The translations under genes were made by a program, and so were the position numbers. Below, piece by piece: positions 54,883 through 64,000 of a stretch of DNA of 64,000 bases. This stretch comes from Stutzerimonas stutzeri (GTDB lineage Bacteria; Pseudomonadota; Gammaproteobacteria; Pseudomonadales; Pseudomonadaceae): positions 2,133,655 through 2,197,654 of the forward strand of contig NZ_JAGQFP010000001.1 of NCBI RefSeq assembly GCF_019090095.1, written 5' to 3'. A model generated the notes under the pieces. It saw only the letters and a program-made list of their open reading frames with translations, was not told the DNA's origin and did no database searches. Positions within the stretch are counted from its first letter, which is position 1. Every line of letters begins with the position of its first letter.

Positions 54883-56204
54883 AGTCGATCCAGCGCAGCC
54901 TCAGCGTCGGACTGGTTTCCGCCCTGCTGTTGATCGGCTTGCTGCTGGTGCAGACCAGCCTGTGGCTGTTCGAGACCGGGCTGCGCCGCAACCTGGCCGA
55001 GGACCTGCGGGAAGAAACCGAAGGCCTGCTAATCGCCATGGTGCGGGGCACGGAGGGCTTCAAGCTCGATTCGACCCGGCTCAACCCGCGTTACCAGCGC
55101 GCCTTCTCCGGCCATTATTTCCGCATCGAACTACCGACGCGCAGCTGGCGCTCGCGCTCGCTCTGGGACGCAGAACCCACGTGGCCGAACGTCAACGGCC
55201 TGGCGAACGATCTGGTAGATGGGCCACAGGGGCAGCGACTGTTGATCTATCGCGCCGAATACCATCGCGATGGGCAGCTGATCGTCATCAGCGTGGCGCG
55301 CGATTACACGCCCATTCTTGACAGCTTCGCCCAGGTTCGCCTGGGCGGCCTGGGCCTGGTGGGCGCGGCCCTCGCAATAGGGCTGTTGTTGCAACGCTAT
55401 GCCGTCAAGCTCGCTATGCGCCCTCTGGAGCGCGCGCGCCAGCAGATCGCGCAACTGCAGCAGGGCGAGCGCCAGCAACTGGATATCCAGGCACCACTCG
55501 AGCTGCAACCCCTGGTCGAGCAGATCAACCACCTGTTGGCCCACACCGATGACACCCTCAAGCGCTCGCGCCATGCGCTGGGCAATCTCGGACATGCGCT
55601 GAAGACACCGCTGGCGGTGCTCGGCAGCCTCATCCGTCACCAAGAGCTGCAGGCTCATCCACAGTTGCAGGCGGGGCTTGCAGAGCAGCTGGAGCAGATC
55701 CAGCAACGCGTCGCCCGTGAACTGGGGCGCGCACGGTTGGCCGGCGACGTGTTGCCCGGCGCCTATTTCGACTGCGCCGAAGAACTCGCGCCGTTGTTCG
55801 AGACGCTGCACATGATCCACCGTCGCGGCCTGAAGCTGCATTGGCATGCTCATGAGCAGTGCCGCCTCCCCTGGGATCGAGAAGACATGCTCGAGCTGCT
55901 CGGCAATCTGCTGGACAACGCCTGCAAGTTCGCCCGCTCAGAGGTGCTGTTGCGTATCGAACCGACGCCCGGCGGCTATCTTATTCAGGTTGAAGACGAC
56001 GGACCGGGCATACCGGAAGATCAACGCGAAGCTGTGTTGGCGCGGGGCATCCGCCTCGACGAACGCGCCGACGGGCACGGCCTGGGGCTTGGCATCGTGC
56101 GGGATATCCTCGCCGCCTGGAATGGCCGGCTGACACTTGAACAAAGTCCGCTCGGCGGTCTACGGGCAAGCGTTCATTTGCCTGCGCCCACGCGTCGTGG
56201 GTGA
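54879..56204 (+). CDS. bqsS: sensor histidine kinase (BqsS/CarS-like)
   Basis: 441 residues. Helices at about 10-30 and 154-175 enclose a periplasmic domain that starts with R44-E45-E-T-E48, the RExxE motif linked to Fe(II) sensing in BqsS. HAMP, then HisKA with H239 ([11 protein letters not shown]), N-box [12 protein letters not shown], and G-boxes DDGPGIPE and GHGLGLGIV. The start is a TTG overlapping the regulator stop; no better start exists because the reading frame upstream is inside the regulator gene. Iron sensing is an inference from motif and synteny. Confidence 0.8.
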   Translation: MKSIQRSLSVGLVSALLLIGLLLVQTSLWLFETGLRRNLAEDLREETEGLLIAMVRGTEGFKLDSTRLNPRYQRAFSGHYFRIELPTRSWRSRSLWDAEPTWPNVNGLANDLVDGPQGQRLLIYRAEYHRDGQLIVISVARDYTPILDSFAQVRLGGLGLVGAALAIGLLLQRYAVKLAMRPLERARQQIAQLQQGERQQLDIQAPLELQPLVEQINHLLAHTDDTLKRSRHALGNLGHALKTPLAVLGSLIRHQELQAHPQLQAGLAEQLEQIQQRVARELGRARLAGDVLPGAYFDCAEELAPLFETLHMIHRRGLKLHWHAHEQCRLPWDREDMLELLGNLLDNACKFARSEVLLRIEPTPGGYLIQVEDDGPGIPEDQREAVLARGIRLDERADGHGLGLGIVRDILAAWNGRLTLEQSPLGGLRASVHLPAPTRRG

Positions 56205-56240
56205 TGATCGAGCGAATCGGAAAAGCAGCGATGGCGCAAT

Positions 56241-56456
56241 CTATTGCGGGCGCGCCAGTTCTCTGCGCATGTCGTCCAGCATGGTTTCCACCAGCAAGCC
56301 ATTCTGCACCTGCCGTCCGGAGACGGTTCGAATGGCTTCGGTACCGTTGATGGGATAGCCGACGCGGACCACCAGGTAGCCATCGTCCTGGGGCTCTACG
56401 CGAGTTTTGTAATCTGCCGGGAAGTTCTCGGCCAGGTAACGGGACAAGGTTTTCAT
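56241..56456 (-). CDS. small conserved-looking protein of unknown function
   Basis: 71 residues starting MKTLSRYLAENFPADYKTRV, with DGYLVVRVGYPINGTEAIRT. ATG 56456 has GAGG six bases upstream; a GTG at 56519 would extend it by 21 residues. No signal peptide or membrane helix. Mixed alpha/beta composition suggests a small folded protein. Converges with the kinase gene. Family not recognised. Confidence 0.55.
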   Translation of the reverse strand: MKTLSRYLAENFPADYKTRVEPQDDGYLVVRVGYPINGTEAIRTVSGRQVQNGLLVETMLDDMRRELARPQ

Positions 56457-56574
56457 GAACGCCTCATGCACTGAGTCTGCAACAAAGACCCGGCTAGGCA
56501 CTCGGAGATTCCGAACCACTCATCGGATGACCGCCCATCGACAAAAAACTGTAAAGCGCAACGCCCCGCCCCAA

Positions 56575-56673
56575 TCACTCCCGGTCGTTGGCGCCGTAGG
56601 CCAGCCAGGCCAGCACACCCATGCCGGCAACGGCGGTGGCGGAAAACAGCAGCACGTTCGATAACAGGCTCAT
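56575..56673 (-). CDS. 32-residue single-helix membrane protein (candidate)
   Basis: Translation MSLLSNVLLFSATAVAGMG followed by VLAWLAYGANDRE. One membrane helix and a short charged tail, like small subunit or regulator peptides of membrane complexes. A GAC/GAG-rich stretch before the ATG gives only a weak ribosome site. Divergent from the WYL regulator. Not confirmed as a gene. Confidence 0.4.
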   Translation of the reverse strand: MSLLSNVLLFSATAVAGMGVLAWLAYGANDRE

Positions 56674-56789
56674 GGTCTCATCGTCCTCGTTCGGCTCGCT
56701 TGATGCACACCTGGAATATATGTAGCTTTGCACGACACGTCGAGCTAGCCGATAGTGGCGTGTAAAGTTTTCCAGCACATGAGGCGCGC

Positions 56790-57659
56790 ATGAAACGCAC
56801 ACAATCGATCAGTCAGATTCGCTGGGATCTGGCCCTGCGCTACCGCCTGATCGAGACGATCGCCTGGTGGGAAGGCCGCCTGACCACTGGCCATTTGATG
56901 CAGAGTTTCGGCATCAGCCGCCAGCAGGCGTCGAAGGACATCAACACCTACCTGAACGAGCACGCGCCGAATAACCTTACATATGACCGTCATTTGAAGG
57001 GTTACAAGCCGAGCAAGGACTTCGAGCCGCTGTTCATCGATGGCAGTGCCAGCGCTTACCTGCACCTGCTGGACCAGAACCGCGACCGCGCCCCGCACAT
57101 CGAAGGGCTGGCGCTGGCCTATGCGCACACCGAAGTGCTGCACATGCCCGACCGCAGCATCCGCCCCGAGGTGTTGCGGCCGATTCTGAAAGCCTGTCGA
57201 GAGGGATTGCGGCTGGAAACCGAGTACGTCTCCCTCGCCCATCCTGACGTCGAGATCCGGGTGATGGCGCCGCACACGCTGGTCTTCACCGGCACACGCT
57301 GGCACGTGCGTGCCTATTGCGAGAAGAACCGCGGTTACCGCGACTTCGTACTGAGCCGCTTTCGCGGCGAGCCGGACCTGATGGATGAAAGCGAGAACCG
57401 GGCCGAACAGGACGAGGCCTGGAACACGCCGGTGGAGGTGGTGATCGAGCCGGATGTGCGCTTGAACGCCGAGCAGAAGGCGATCATCGCAACCGATTAC
57501 GGGATGCAGGATGGCGAGCTGCGCATCGCGACCCGTGGCGCCCTGGTGCAGTACGTGTTGCAGCGGTATCAGATCGATCCGAATACGGTGCTGGCGAATG
57601 CGGCGGCGCAGCAGATTCAGGTGAGGAATCTGCAGGGATTGAAGGGGTGGTTGTATTGA
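56790..57659 (+). CDS. WYL-domain transcriptional regulator (BrxR/CapW-like)
   Basis: 289 residues. N-terminal winged HTH (RLTTGHLMQSFGISRQQASK), central WYL domain with the FTGTRWHVRAYCEKNRGYRD segment, and a C-terminal WCX-like extension. This arrangement is typical of BrxR/CapW-type repressors that often control phage-defence operons and sense nucleic acid or nucleotides. No defence gene is next to it; sbcDC starts about 1 kb downstream, beyond a repeat. GGCGCGC precedes the ATG with no clear ribosome site. Confidence 0.8.
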   Translation: MKRTQSISQIRWDLALRYRLIETIAWWEGRLTTGHLMQSFGISRQQASKDINTYLNEHAPNNLTYDRHLKGYKPSKDFEPLFIDGSASAYLHLLDQNRDRAPHIEGLALAYAHTEVLHMPDRSIRPEVLRPILKACREGLRLETEYVSLAHPDVEIRVMAPHTLVFTGTRWHVRAYCEKNRGYRDFVLSRFRGEPDLMDESENRAEQDEAWNTPVEVVIEPDVRLNAEQKAIIATDYGMQDGELRIATRGALVQYVLQRYQIDPNTVLANAAAQQIQVRNLQGLKGWLY

Positions 57660-57786
57660 TGGGGGTGGCGACTCGTATCGCTTTTCGTGGGAGCGAACTT
57701 GTTCGCGATCAGGTGCAGGCGCAGACCTGTGCGTGCGACGCTGCGCTTTCCTCAGCCCGGGCGGCAGGTTGCGCCTTGCACGGCGC

Positions 57787-58463
57787 GTCACTTTTTCTTG
57801 TGTGGCCAAGAAAAAGTAACCAAAAAGAAGGCCACCCCTACATCCGGGTTTTGCTGCGCAAAACTTCCCTCCCTCCGGCGCTGCTCCGGGGGTCGTCGCG
57901 AAGGGACATCCATGTCCCATCGCTCCTCGCTCGGCATCCATGCCTCGCGACCCCCTACGCAACGCCTACGCTCGGCCTCCTGAAGGGGACTCGGGACCGA
58001 GTCGTCTGGGAGTTTTTAAACAGCGACAGCAACAAAGCGCTTCAATCTTCGACAGGCTTCGTAGGGTGGAAAACTGCGAAGCATTTTCCACCGCAATCGA
58101 CGCCGCGATTGGTCTCGAACCTAGCCTTCGAAAATCGGTGGGTAAGCTTCGCGTTACCCACCCTACGATCGCCCGAAACTCGCACAACCGCTTCGCTGCA
58201 CGGCCCATCAGACACCACCGAACCGCCCCTTTCAGAAGGCCGAATGGAATCGATGCGCAGAGGGGCGAGCGGCATGGATGCCGCGAGAGCCGTGAAGGGC
58301 CATGGATGGCCCTTACGCGGCGACCCTCGGAGCAGCGATGGAACGAGGGAAGTCGAGCGCAGCGAGACCCGAATGCAGGGGCAAGACCTTTTGGTTCCTT
58401 TGGGCGGGGCCGGCCATCCGGCGACTGCCAAAAGGGACTCGCCCAGCAGGGCGAAACCAATGC
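57787..58463. repeat. second copy of the long palindromic element, left end lost
   Basis: Closely similar to 26847-27488, from TCACTTTTTCTTG through the GTAGGGTGGAAAACTGCG module to the right end GGCGAAACCAATGC. The left 36-bp terminal repeat is absent beyond TCACTTTTTC, and the right one has small differences (AAAAGGGACTCGCCC). Its centre carries an extra segment near 58020-58050. Followed by a REP at about 58510-58535. Confidence 0.8.
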
Positions 58464-58632
58464 AACAGCAAACCTCAGCAACAGGCCGTACCCCACGCGT
58501 CCCATGCCAAACGCCTTCGCGAGCAAGCTCGCTCCTACAAAAAACCACCCAGGAGCTTTGCGAGACCGTTGCGTCTGGACGGCTGACTCCAATCGCGCTT
58601 AACCGCCAATCCACCGTAAAAAGGCCGTGCGT

Positions 58633-59868
58633 ATGCGCCTGATCCACACCTCCGACTGGCACCTCGGCCAGACCCTCCACGGCCAGGACCGCGACTACGA
58701 ACACGCCCAGTTCCTCGCCTGGCTGCTTGACCAGCTCGTCCAGCACCAGCCCGACGCCCTGCTCATCGCCGGCGACATCTTCGACACCGTCAATCCGCCC
58801 CTGAAAGCCCAGGAGCGGCTCTACGATTTCATCGTCCACGCCCACGAAAAACTGCCGCAGCTGGACATCGTGATGATCGCCGGCAACCACGATTCCGGCG
58901 GGCGCATCGAATTGCCCGGGCCGCTGATGCGGCGCCTCAATGCCCATGCCATCGGCCGCATCAGCTGGATCGCCGAGAACCAGCTCGACCATGACCGCCT
59001 ATTGGTGCCGCTGCACGACGCCAAGGGCCACGTCGCGGGATGGTGCCTCGCCCTACCCTTCCTGCGCCCGGCGGAAGTCACCGGCGGTGAGGCCGGAGAT
59101 GACTACATGCTCGGCATCCGCCACGTTCACCAGCACCTGATCGCCGCTGCCGAAGCCCAGCGCCAGCCCGGCCAGGCATTGGTCGCCATGAGCCACGCGC
59201 ATATGGCTGGCGGTGCGGTATCGGAAGACTCGGAGCGCAACATCGTCATCGGCGATGCCGAGGCGCTGCCGGCCAGTCTGTTCCCGGAGCCCATCGCCTA
59301 CGTTGCCCTCGGCCACCTGCACAAGCCGCAGAAAGTCGCCGGGCAGGCGCGCATCCGTTACAGCGGCTCACCGCTGCCGCTGTCCTTTGGCGAGATCAAT
59401 TACCCGCATCAGGTCCTGCTGGTGGATTTCGACGGCGACCAGCTCGCCAGCGTCGAGCCGCTGCCCGTGCCTCGCGCGGTGGAGATGATCCGTATCGGCC
59501 GCGCGCCGCTGGCCGAGGTGATGAGCCAGCTTGAAGCCTTGCCGCCGCTGGGTCTGTTCGCCGAGAACCTGCCGTGGCTGGAAGTACGGGTGCAGCTCGA
59601 GGAGCCGCTGCCCGACCTGCGTCAGCGCATCGAAACGGCCCTCGCCGGCAAGGCCTGCCGGCTGGTACGCATCGCCAGCGAATATACCGGCCGTCGTGGC
59701 GAGGCCGACTCCGAAGTGTTGCTCGGCCTCGACCAGATCAGCCCGCAAGAGCTCTTCGCCCGTGCCTGGGAAGAACAGTTCGGCAACCCGCCCGACGACC
59801 GGGCGCTGGACGACTTCGCCAGCCTGCTGCGCGGCGTCGAGCTCGCTGGCGAAGGAGACGCGCGATGA
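58633..59868 (+). CDS. sbcD: exonuclease subunit SbcD
   Basis: 411 residues. Mre11-type phosphodiesterase: RLIHTSDWHLGQ, LLIAGDIFDTVNPP, MIAGNHDSGGR, MSHAHMAGG and LGHLHKPQ supply the two-metal site. With SbcC it cleaves hairpins and palindromic DNA and protein-blocked ends. ATG 58633 is chosen, with a GTG six bases upstream as the alternative. Stop overlaps the sbcC start (ATGA). Confidence 0.95.
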   Translation: MRLIHTSDWHLGQTLHGQDRDYEHAQFLAWLLDQLVQHQPDALLIAGDIFDTVNPPLKAQERLYDFIVHAHEKLPQLDIVMIAGNHDSGGRIELPGPLMRRLNAHAIGRISWIAENQLDHDRLLVPLHDAKGHVAGWCLALPFLRPAEVTGGEAGDDYMLGIRHVHQHLIAAAEAQRQPGQALVAMSHAHMAGGAVSEDSERNIVIGDAEALPASLFPEPIAYVALGHLHKPQKVAGQARIRYSGSPLPLSFGEINYPHQVLLVDFDGDQLASVEPLPVPRAVEMIRIGRAPLAEVMSQLEALPPLGLFAENLPWLEVRVQLEEPLPDLRQRIETALAGKACRLVRIASEYTGRRGEADSEVLLGLDQISPQELFARAWEEQFGNPPDDRALDDFASLLRGVELAGEGDAR

Positions 59869-62800
59869 AGATCCTCGCCATCCGCCTGAAGAACCTCGCC
59901 TCGCTGGCCGGAGAGCAGGTCATCGATTTCACCGCCGAGCCGCTGGCCAGCGCCGGCCTGTTCGCCATCACCGGGCCTACCGGCGCCGGCAAGAGCACCA
60001 TCCTCGATGCCTTGTGTCTGGCGTTGTTCGGCAGCACACCACGGCTCGACGGCGCTTCGCTGCTGAGCAAGGTCCCGGACGGCAAGGACGAGATCGGCAG
60101 CGGCGATGAGCGCAACCTGCTGCGACGCGGCTGCGCCAGTGGCTATGCCGAAGTGGATTTCATCGGCGTCGACGGCCACCGCTATCGCGCCCGCTGGGAG
60201 GTCAAGCGCGCCCGGGAAAAGATCGACGGCAAATTGCAGGCCAGCAGCCAGAGCCTGCTCGACCTGGACCGCGAACAGTTGCTGGCCAGCGGCAAGAAGC
60301 GCGAATTCAAGGAGCTGCTCGAAGCCAAGCTCGGCCTTACCCTGGCGCAGTTCACCCGGGCCGTGCTGCTGGCGCAGAGCGAGTTTTCCGCCTTTCTCAA
60401 GGCCGACGACAACGACCGCGGCACCCTGCTGGAAAAGCTCACCGACACCGGCCTCTACAGCCGCCTGGGCCAGGCCGCGTTCGAAGCGGCCAAACGCGCA
60501 CGCGAGGCGCTTGCCACCTTGCAGCAACAGGCCGGCGGCGTGCAGCCGATGGACGCCGAGGCGCGCCAGGCGCTTGAAGCACAGCTTCAGGAACAACAAG
60601 CCGAGCTGAAAAATCTGCAGCAAGGACTCGACGCGCTCAAACAACAGCGCCAGTGGATGCAGGATCTGGCGCGCCTGCAACAAGAGCGTGACGCCGCCCA
60701 GCGGCAACTCGCCGAAGCCGAGGAAGAGCAGGAAAATCTGGCCGACGCCCGACGCATCCTCGGGCTGTTCGAGCAGCTGGCACCGCAGCGCCATCGATTT
60801 ATCCGCGAGCGCGACCTGGCGCCGTTGCTGACAAAGGTCGAGGCAACGCTCGCCCGTCACGCGCAGGACCACGCCGCCGTCCAGCAACGTCTGGCAACGC
60901 TGGAGCAGGCTTGCCAAACCGCCACCGAGGCGCTGAAAACCGCGGAACAGGGCCTGAAAGCAGCCGAACCGCGACTGGCTGCCGCGCGCCGGGAAGAGGA
61001 ACGCCTCAGCCACCTGCGCACCGACCTGCACGACGCACAAGGGCAAGCCGAACAGACCGAAACCGCGCGCAAAACAGGCGAACACACCCTCACTCAGCTA
61101 CGCCAACATCAGCAACGGGCCGCCCAACAGCTCGCCAGCCTGACCGAGCAGCTCGCCACCAGCGCCGAACTGCAACCGCTGTGCACAGCCTGGAGCGGCT
61201 ACCGCCCGCGCCTGCAACAGGCCGTACAGATCGCCGCCCGTCTGCAGCAAGGCCGTCAGGAACTGCCCGCCCTGGAAGCCGCTGCCAAGACCGCCGAAAC
61301 GGCGCAAAGCAGTGCCAAAGCGGCGCTGGACGCGCTGCAAAAACATATCGGAGGCGACACCAGCCTCGGCGAGCAACTGGCGCAACTGACGACGAACCTC
61401 GAAGCCCTTCGCGACGCCGAGCGTGCATTCGAAAACCTGCGCGAACTCTGGTCCCGTCAGCTGCAGTGGGTCGCCCAACAGCGCGCGCTACAGAGCGAAC
61501 AGAGCCGTCAGCAGAAGGAGCTGGAACAACTCACCGAGGCAGGCAAGCTGGCGCGCACAGAACGCGACGACGCGGAAAAAGCCTTGAAAGTGGTGCAGGC
61601 GTTGCTGGAGCGACAGCGCCTCGCCCGTAGCGCCAACGTTGAAGCCCTAAGAGCCGCGCTGGTAGCCGGCGAACCCTGTAGCGTCTGCGGCAGTACTGAG
61701 CACCCCTGGCACGATCGCGATGCACTGCTCGCCGCCCTCGATCAACAGGACGAGCGTGAGGTCGAGCAAGCGCAACGGCAACTCAACGCCCAGGACGAAA
61801 AGCTGCAAGCCCTGCGCGATCAGCACATCGCGCTAACCACCGGCATCAAGCAGAACGGGCAACGGCAGGCAGAAATTACCGACGACCTGGCCAAGCTCGA
61901 GGCGCAACTGGCGGACCTGCCCGGCTACGCCGAGCTGCTCGACCAGGCAGAAGCCGAACGACAAAGCTGGCTCGACAGCCGCCTGGCCTCACTCAGGTCC
62001 GATAGTGCCGGCGCTCACCGCCGCCAGCGCGAGCTGCTGGCGCTGCAACAGCAGACCGAAACGCTGCAAAGCGCCTGGCAGAGCGCACGCGACACCTGCG
62101 TCCAAGCCACGCAAACGCTCGCGGCACAGCGCGACGCCATCGCCCGCGACGACGCGCGGCTCGAGGAAGAGCTGGCCGAATTCGCCGGGCTGTTGCCCAA
62201 GGGCATGCTCGAACGTTGGCGCGAAAAACCGGCCGAGACCTTCATGCAGCTGGACGGCCAGGTTGAAGCGCGGCGCCAGCAAGTCGAACAGCAGACGGCA
62301 TTGGCCGAGGAGCAGCAGCAGCGCCAGGCCGCACTGGAGCGTGAGCAGTTGCAACAGCAGCATCGCCTGGAGCAATGCAAGGCCTGCGCCGACCGGCTCG
62401 CTGAGCTGCAAAGCCGCGAGCAAGCTTGCCGCCAGGCGCTTAGCGATAGTCTAGGTGGGCAGCCCAGCGCCCAGGCTTGGCAACAGCACCTCGACAGCGC
62501 AATCCAGACTGCTCGGCAGAGACAAGCCGAGGTCGACCAGCAGCTGAACGCGGCACGGGTCGAACTGACCCGACTCTCCGGCGAACAGCACAACTGCAGC
62601 CAGCGCCGCGACGAATTGCTGGCCGAACGCAGTGCGCTCAGCGAGGAACTCGCGACCTGGCGTGCCGCGCACCCTGACCTGGACGATACGACGCTCGAGC
62701 AGCTCCTGCAGCTGGACGACACGCTGCTCACCGAAGCGCGCGAGCGGCTGCGCGCCAATACCGAACAGCTTGCCCGTGGCCGCGAGCGGCTGGACGGCTG

Positions 62801-63521
62801 CGAGCAGCGGCTCAAGACCCATCAGGCGGGGCAGCCGACCCCACCAGACGCCGCCACGCTGGACGCCCAACTCAGCAGCCAGCAAACCAGTTGCGAGCGC
62901 GCCGAACAGCGCAGCACCGAAACCCGCGCCGCGCTGCTCGACGATGATCGGCGTCGTAACCAAAGCCAGGCGCTGCTCGAGCAGATCGCCGACGCCACGG
63001 CCGAGAATCAGCGCTGGGGCCGTATCGCCGCGCTGATCGGCTCCAGCGACGGCGGCGCCTTCCGCAAGATCGCCCAGGCCTACAACCTCGACCTGCTGGT
63101 GCAGCACGCCAACGTGCAGTTGCGCCAGCTGGCTCGCCGCTATCGGCTCAAGCGCGGCGGCAGCCCACTGGGGTTGCTGGTCATGGACACGGAAATGGGC
63201 GACGAGCTGCGTTCGGTGCATTCGCTGTCGGGCGGCGAAACCTTTCTAGTGTCTCTGGCGCTGGCGTTGGGCCTGGCCTCGATGGCGTCGAGCAAGCTGA
63301 AGATCGAGTCGCTGTTCATCGATGAAGGGTTCGGCAGCCTTGATCCGGAGTCGCTGCAGATCGCCATGGACGCGCTGGACTCGCTGCAGGCACAGGGCCG
63401 CAAGGTCGCCGTGATCTCCCACGTGGCGGAAATGCACGAGCGCATCCCGGTGCAGATCCAGGTACAGCGACAGGGCAACGGACAGAGCGGGCTGAAGATC
63501 GTCGGCGGGCTGGGCGGCTGA
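59865..63521 (+). CDS. sbcC: exonuclease subunit SbcC
   Basis: 1218 residues. Rad50-type ABC ATPase: Walker A GPTGAGKST near residues 38-46, long Gln-rich coiled coils, the zinc hook EPCSVCGSTEHPW near 604, the ABC signature SLSGGETFLVSLAL near 1120, and Walker B SLFIDEGFGSLD. Works with SbcD. Longer than many sbcC proteins because of extended Gln/Ala-rich coils. Its last codons and the following REP are repeated downstream. Confidence 0.94.
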   Translation: MKILAIRLKNLASLAGEQVIDFTAEPLASAGLFAITGPTGAGKSTILDALCLALFGSTPRLDGASLLSKVPDGKDEIGSGDERNLLRRGCASGYAEVDFIGVDGHRYRARWEVKRAREKIDGKLQASSQSLLDLDREQLLASGKKREFKELLEAKLGLTLAQFTRAVLLAQSEFSAFLKADDNDRGTLLEKLTDTGLYSRLGQAAFEAAKRAREALATLQQQAGGVQPMDAEARQALEAQLQEQQAELKNLQQGLDALKQQRQWMQDLARLQQERDAAQRQLAEAEEEQENLADARRILGLFEQLAPQRHRFIRERDLAPLLTKVEATLARHAQDHAAVQQRLATLEQACQTATEALKTAEQGLKAAEPRLAAARREEERLSHLRTDLHDAQGQAEQTETARKTGEHTLTQLRQHQQRAAQQLASLTEQLATSAELQPLCTAWSGYRPRLQQAVQIAARLQQGRQELPALEAAAKTAETAQSSAKAALDALQKHIGGDTSLGEQLAQLTTNLEALRDAERAFENLRELWSRQLQWVAQQRALQSEQSRQQKELEQLTEAGKLARTERDDAEKALKVVQALLERQRLARSANVEALRAALVAGEPCSVCGSTEHPWHDRDALLAALDQQDEREVEQAQRQLNAQDEKLQALRDQHIALTTGIKQNGQRQAEITDDLAKLEAQLADLPGYAELLDQAEAERQSWLDSRLASLRSDSAGAHRRQRELLALQQQTETLQSAWQSARDTCVQATQTLAAQRDAIARDDARLEEELAEFAGLLPKGMLERWREKPAETFMQLDGQVEARRQQVEQQTALAEEQQQRQAALEREQLQQQHRLEQCKACADRLAELQSREQACRQALSDSLGGQPSAQAWQQHLDSAIQTARQRQAEVDQQLNAARVELTRLSGEQHNCSQRRDELLAERSALSEELATWRAAHPDLDDTTLEQLLQLDDTLLTEARERLRANTEQLARGRERLDGCEQRLKTHQAGQPTPPDAATLDAQLSSQQTSCERAEQRSTETRAALLDDDRRRNQSQALLEQIADATAENQRWGRIAALIGSSDGGAFRKIAQAYNLDLLVQHANVQLRQLARRYRLKRGGSPLGLLVMDTEMGDELRSVHSLSGGETFLVSLALALGLASMASSKLKIESLFIDEGFGSLDPESLQIAMDALDSLQAQGRKVAVISHVAEMHERIPVQIQVQRQGNGQSGLKIVGGLGG

Positions 63522-64000
63522 GCCGCGCCCAGCCCCGCCATCGCAGGCAGAGCCTGCTCCTACAGAAAAGCGGCCACACCTGCACCGCCGCGCTTCTACG
63601 CACACCGCTGCGCCTTTGTAGGAGCAGGCTCCTACTAAGAAGCGACCTGCGCGTCCCGCACCGCACACCGCCTCGCTTTTGTAGGAGCTGGCTCTGCCTG
63701 CGACCCGCCCCATCGAACGACATCATCAGCACCTGGCTCGCTCATACGCCAACGAGCCGCACCAACCTGATCGACACCAGAGCGGACCTGAAGATCTACG
63801 GTGGGCTGGGCGGCTGAGCCGCGCCCAGCCCGGTCATCGCAGGCAGAGCCTGCTCCTACAGAAAAGCTGCCACACCCTGCGCACCGCCGCGCTTCCGACA
63901 CCGCACACCGCCTCGCTTTTGTAGGAGCTGGCTCTGCCTGCGACCCGCCCCATCGAACGACATCGTCAGCACCTGGCTCGCCCATACGCCAATGCGCCGC
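63522..64000. repeat. REP cluster with a tandem duplication of the sbcC 3' end
   Basis: The end of sbcC plus the sequence after it recurs with a period of about 296 bases: GCTGGGCGGCTGAGCCGCGC at 63508-63527 and again at 63804-63823, followed in both by REP sequence (GGCAGAGCCTGCTCCTAC) and by the CACCGCCTCGCTTTTGTAGG block. The second copy reads LKIYGGLGG before its stop. At least five REP half-sites (TGTAGGAGC and its inverse) lie in this interval; no gene is present. Confidence 0.8.

Overview
High-GC chromosome of a denitrifying gamma-proteobacterium, most likely the Pseudomonas stutzeri (Stutzerimonas) group. The evidence is nosR at the left edge, a phhR/phhABC locus, an AtoE-type transporter, a BqsRS/CarRS-type two-component operon and many Pseudomonas-style extragenic palindromes. 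No tRNA, rRNA, CRISPR array, prophage or transposase gene was found.

Layout. 1-1.6 kb: 5' two thirds of nosR (rest of the nos cluster lies off the left edge) with two FNR/DNR-type boxes. 2-3.9 kb: an orphan cassette of a LysM-like, glycine-rich candidate toxin and an overlapping three-helix membrane protein (candidate immunity), beside the remnant of a GGDEF gene. 3.9-19.8 kb: acyl-CoA dehydrogenase, small envelope proteins, DUF488, a cNMP/CBS/nucleotidyltransferase-DnaQ pair, BCCT transporter, lone TRAP binding protein, thioredoxin-reductase-like flavoprotein, L-serine dehydratase and a 1391-residue CheB-CheR-PAS-kinase-receiver protein. 20.2-24.6 kb: phhR divergent from phhABC (Phe to Tyr to 4-hydroxyphenylpyruvate). 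25-29.5 kb: EAL phosphodiesterase, DJ-1-like protein and an amino-acid-type chemoreceptor. 29.7-39.4 kb: two NSS transporters, maleylacetoacetate isomerase, a Leu/Phe/Val-type dehydrogenase, an indolepyruvate ferredoxin oxidoreductase and its divergent Lrp-type regulator. 39.4-42.8 kb: phnN, DUF192, Nei-like glycosylase and an AtoE-like transporter. 43.1-45.5 kb: an unassigned operon of CatC-like isomerase, YciI, cyclase and SDR proteins with a 31-bp near-perfect palindrome upstream. 46.8-53.1 kb: TPP enzyme, enolase-superfamily enzyme, internally duplicated membrane protein, gluconate-dehydrogenase-subunit-3-like protein and GMC oxidoreductase. 53.1-56.2 kb: CusF-like protein and a PepSY-PepSY-regulator-kinase operon with an RExxE motif. 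56.2-64 kb: small proteins, a WYL regulator and sbcDC.

The genes of 20-39 kb look like one amino-acid catabolic neighbourhood: sensing (chemoreceptor), uptake (NSS), deamination (PhhC, dehydrogenase), oxidative decarboxylation of the 2-oxo acids (IOR) and ring breakdown (PhhA, MaiA). Six start regions in the window (BCCT, both NSS genes, the dehydrogenase, IOR and lrp) carry an AANAANAA sequence just upstream of the Shine-Dalgarno, and the phhA leader carries another. This is the motif read by Hfq/Crc in pseudomonads and suggests shared catabolite repression.

The most unusual non-coding feature is a 663-bp intergenic element (26826-27488) with perfect 36-bp inverted ends and a largely palindromic interior, present again as a left-truncated copy at 57787-58463. 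The best candidates for undescribed biology are this element family, the toxin/immunity cassette beside nosR, the CatC/YciI/cyclase/SDR operon with its palindrome, and the TPP-enolase-GMC operon.
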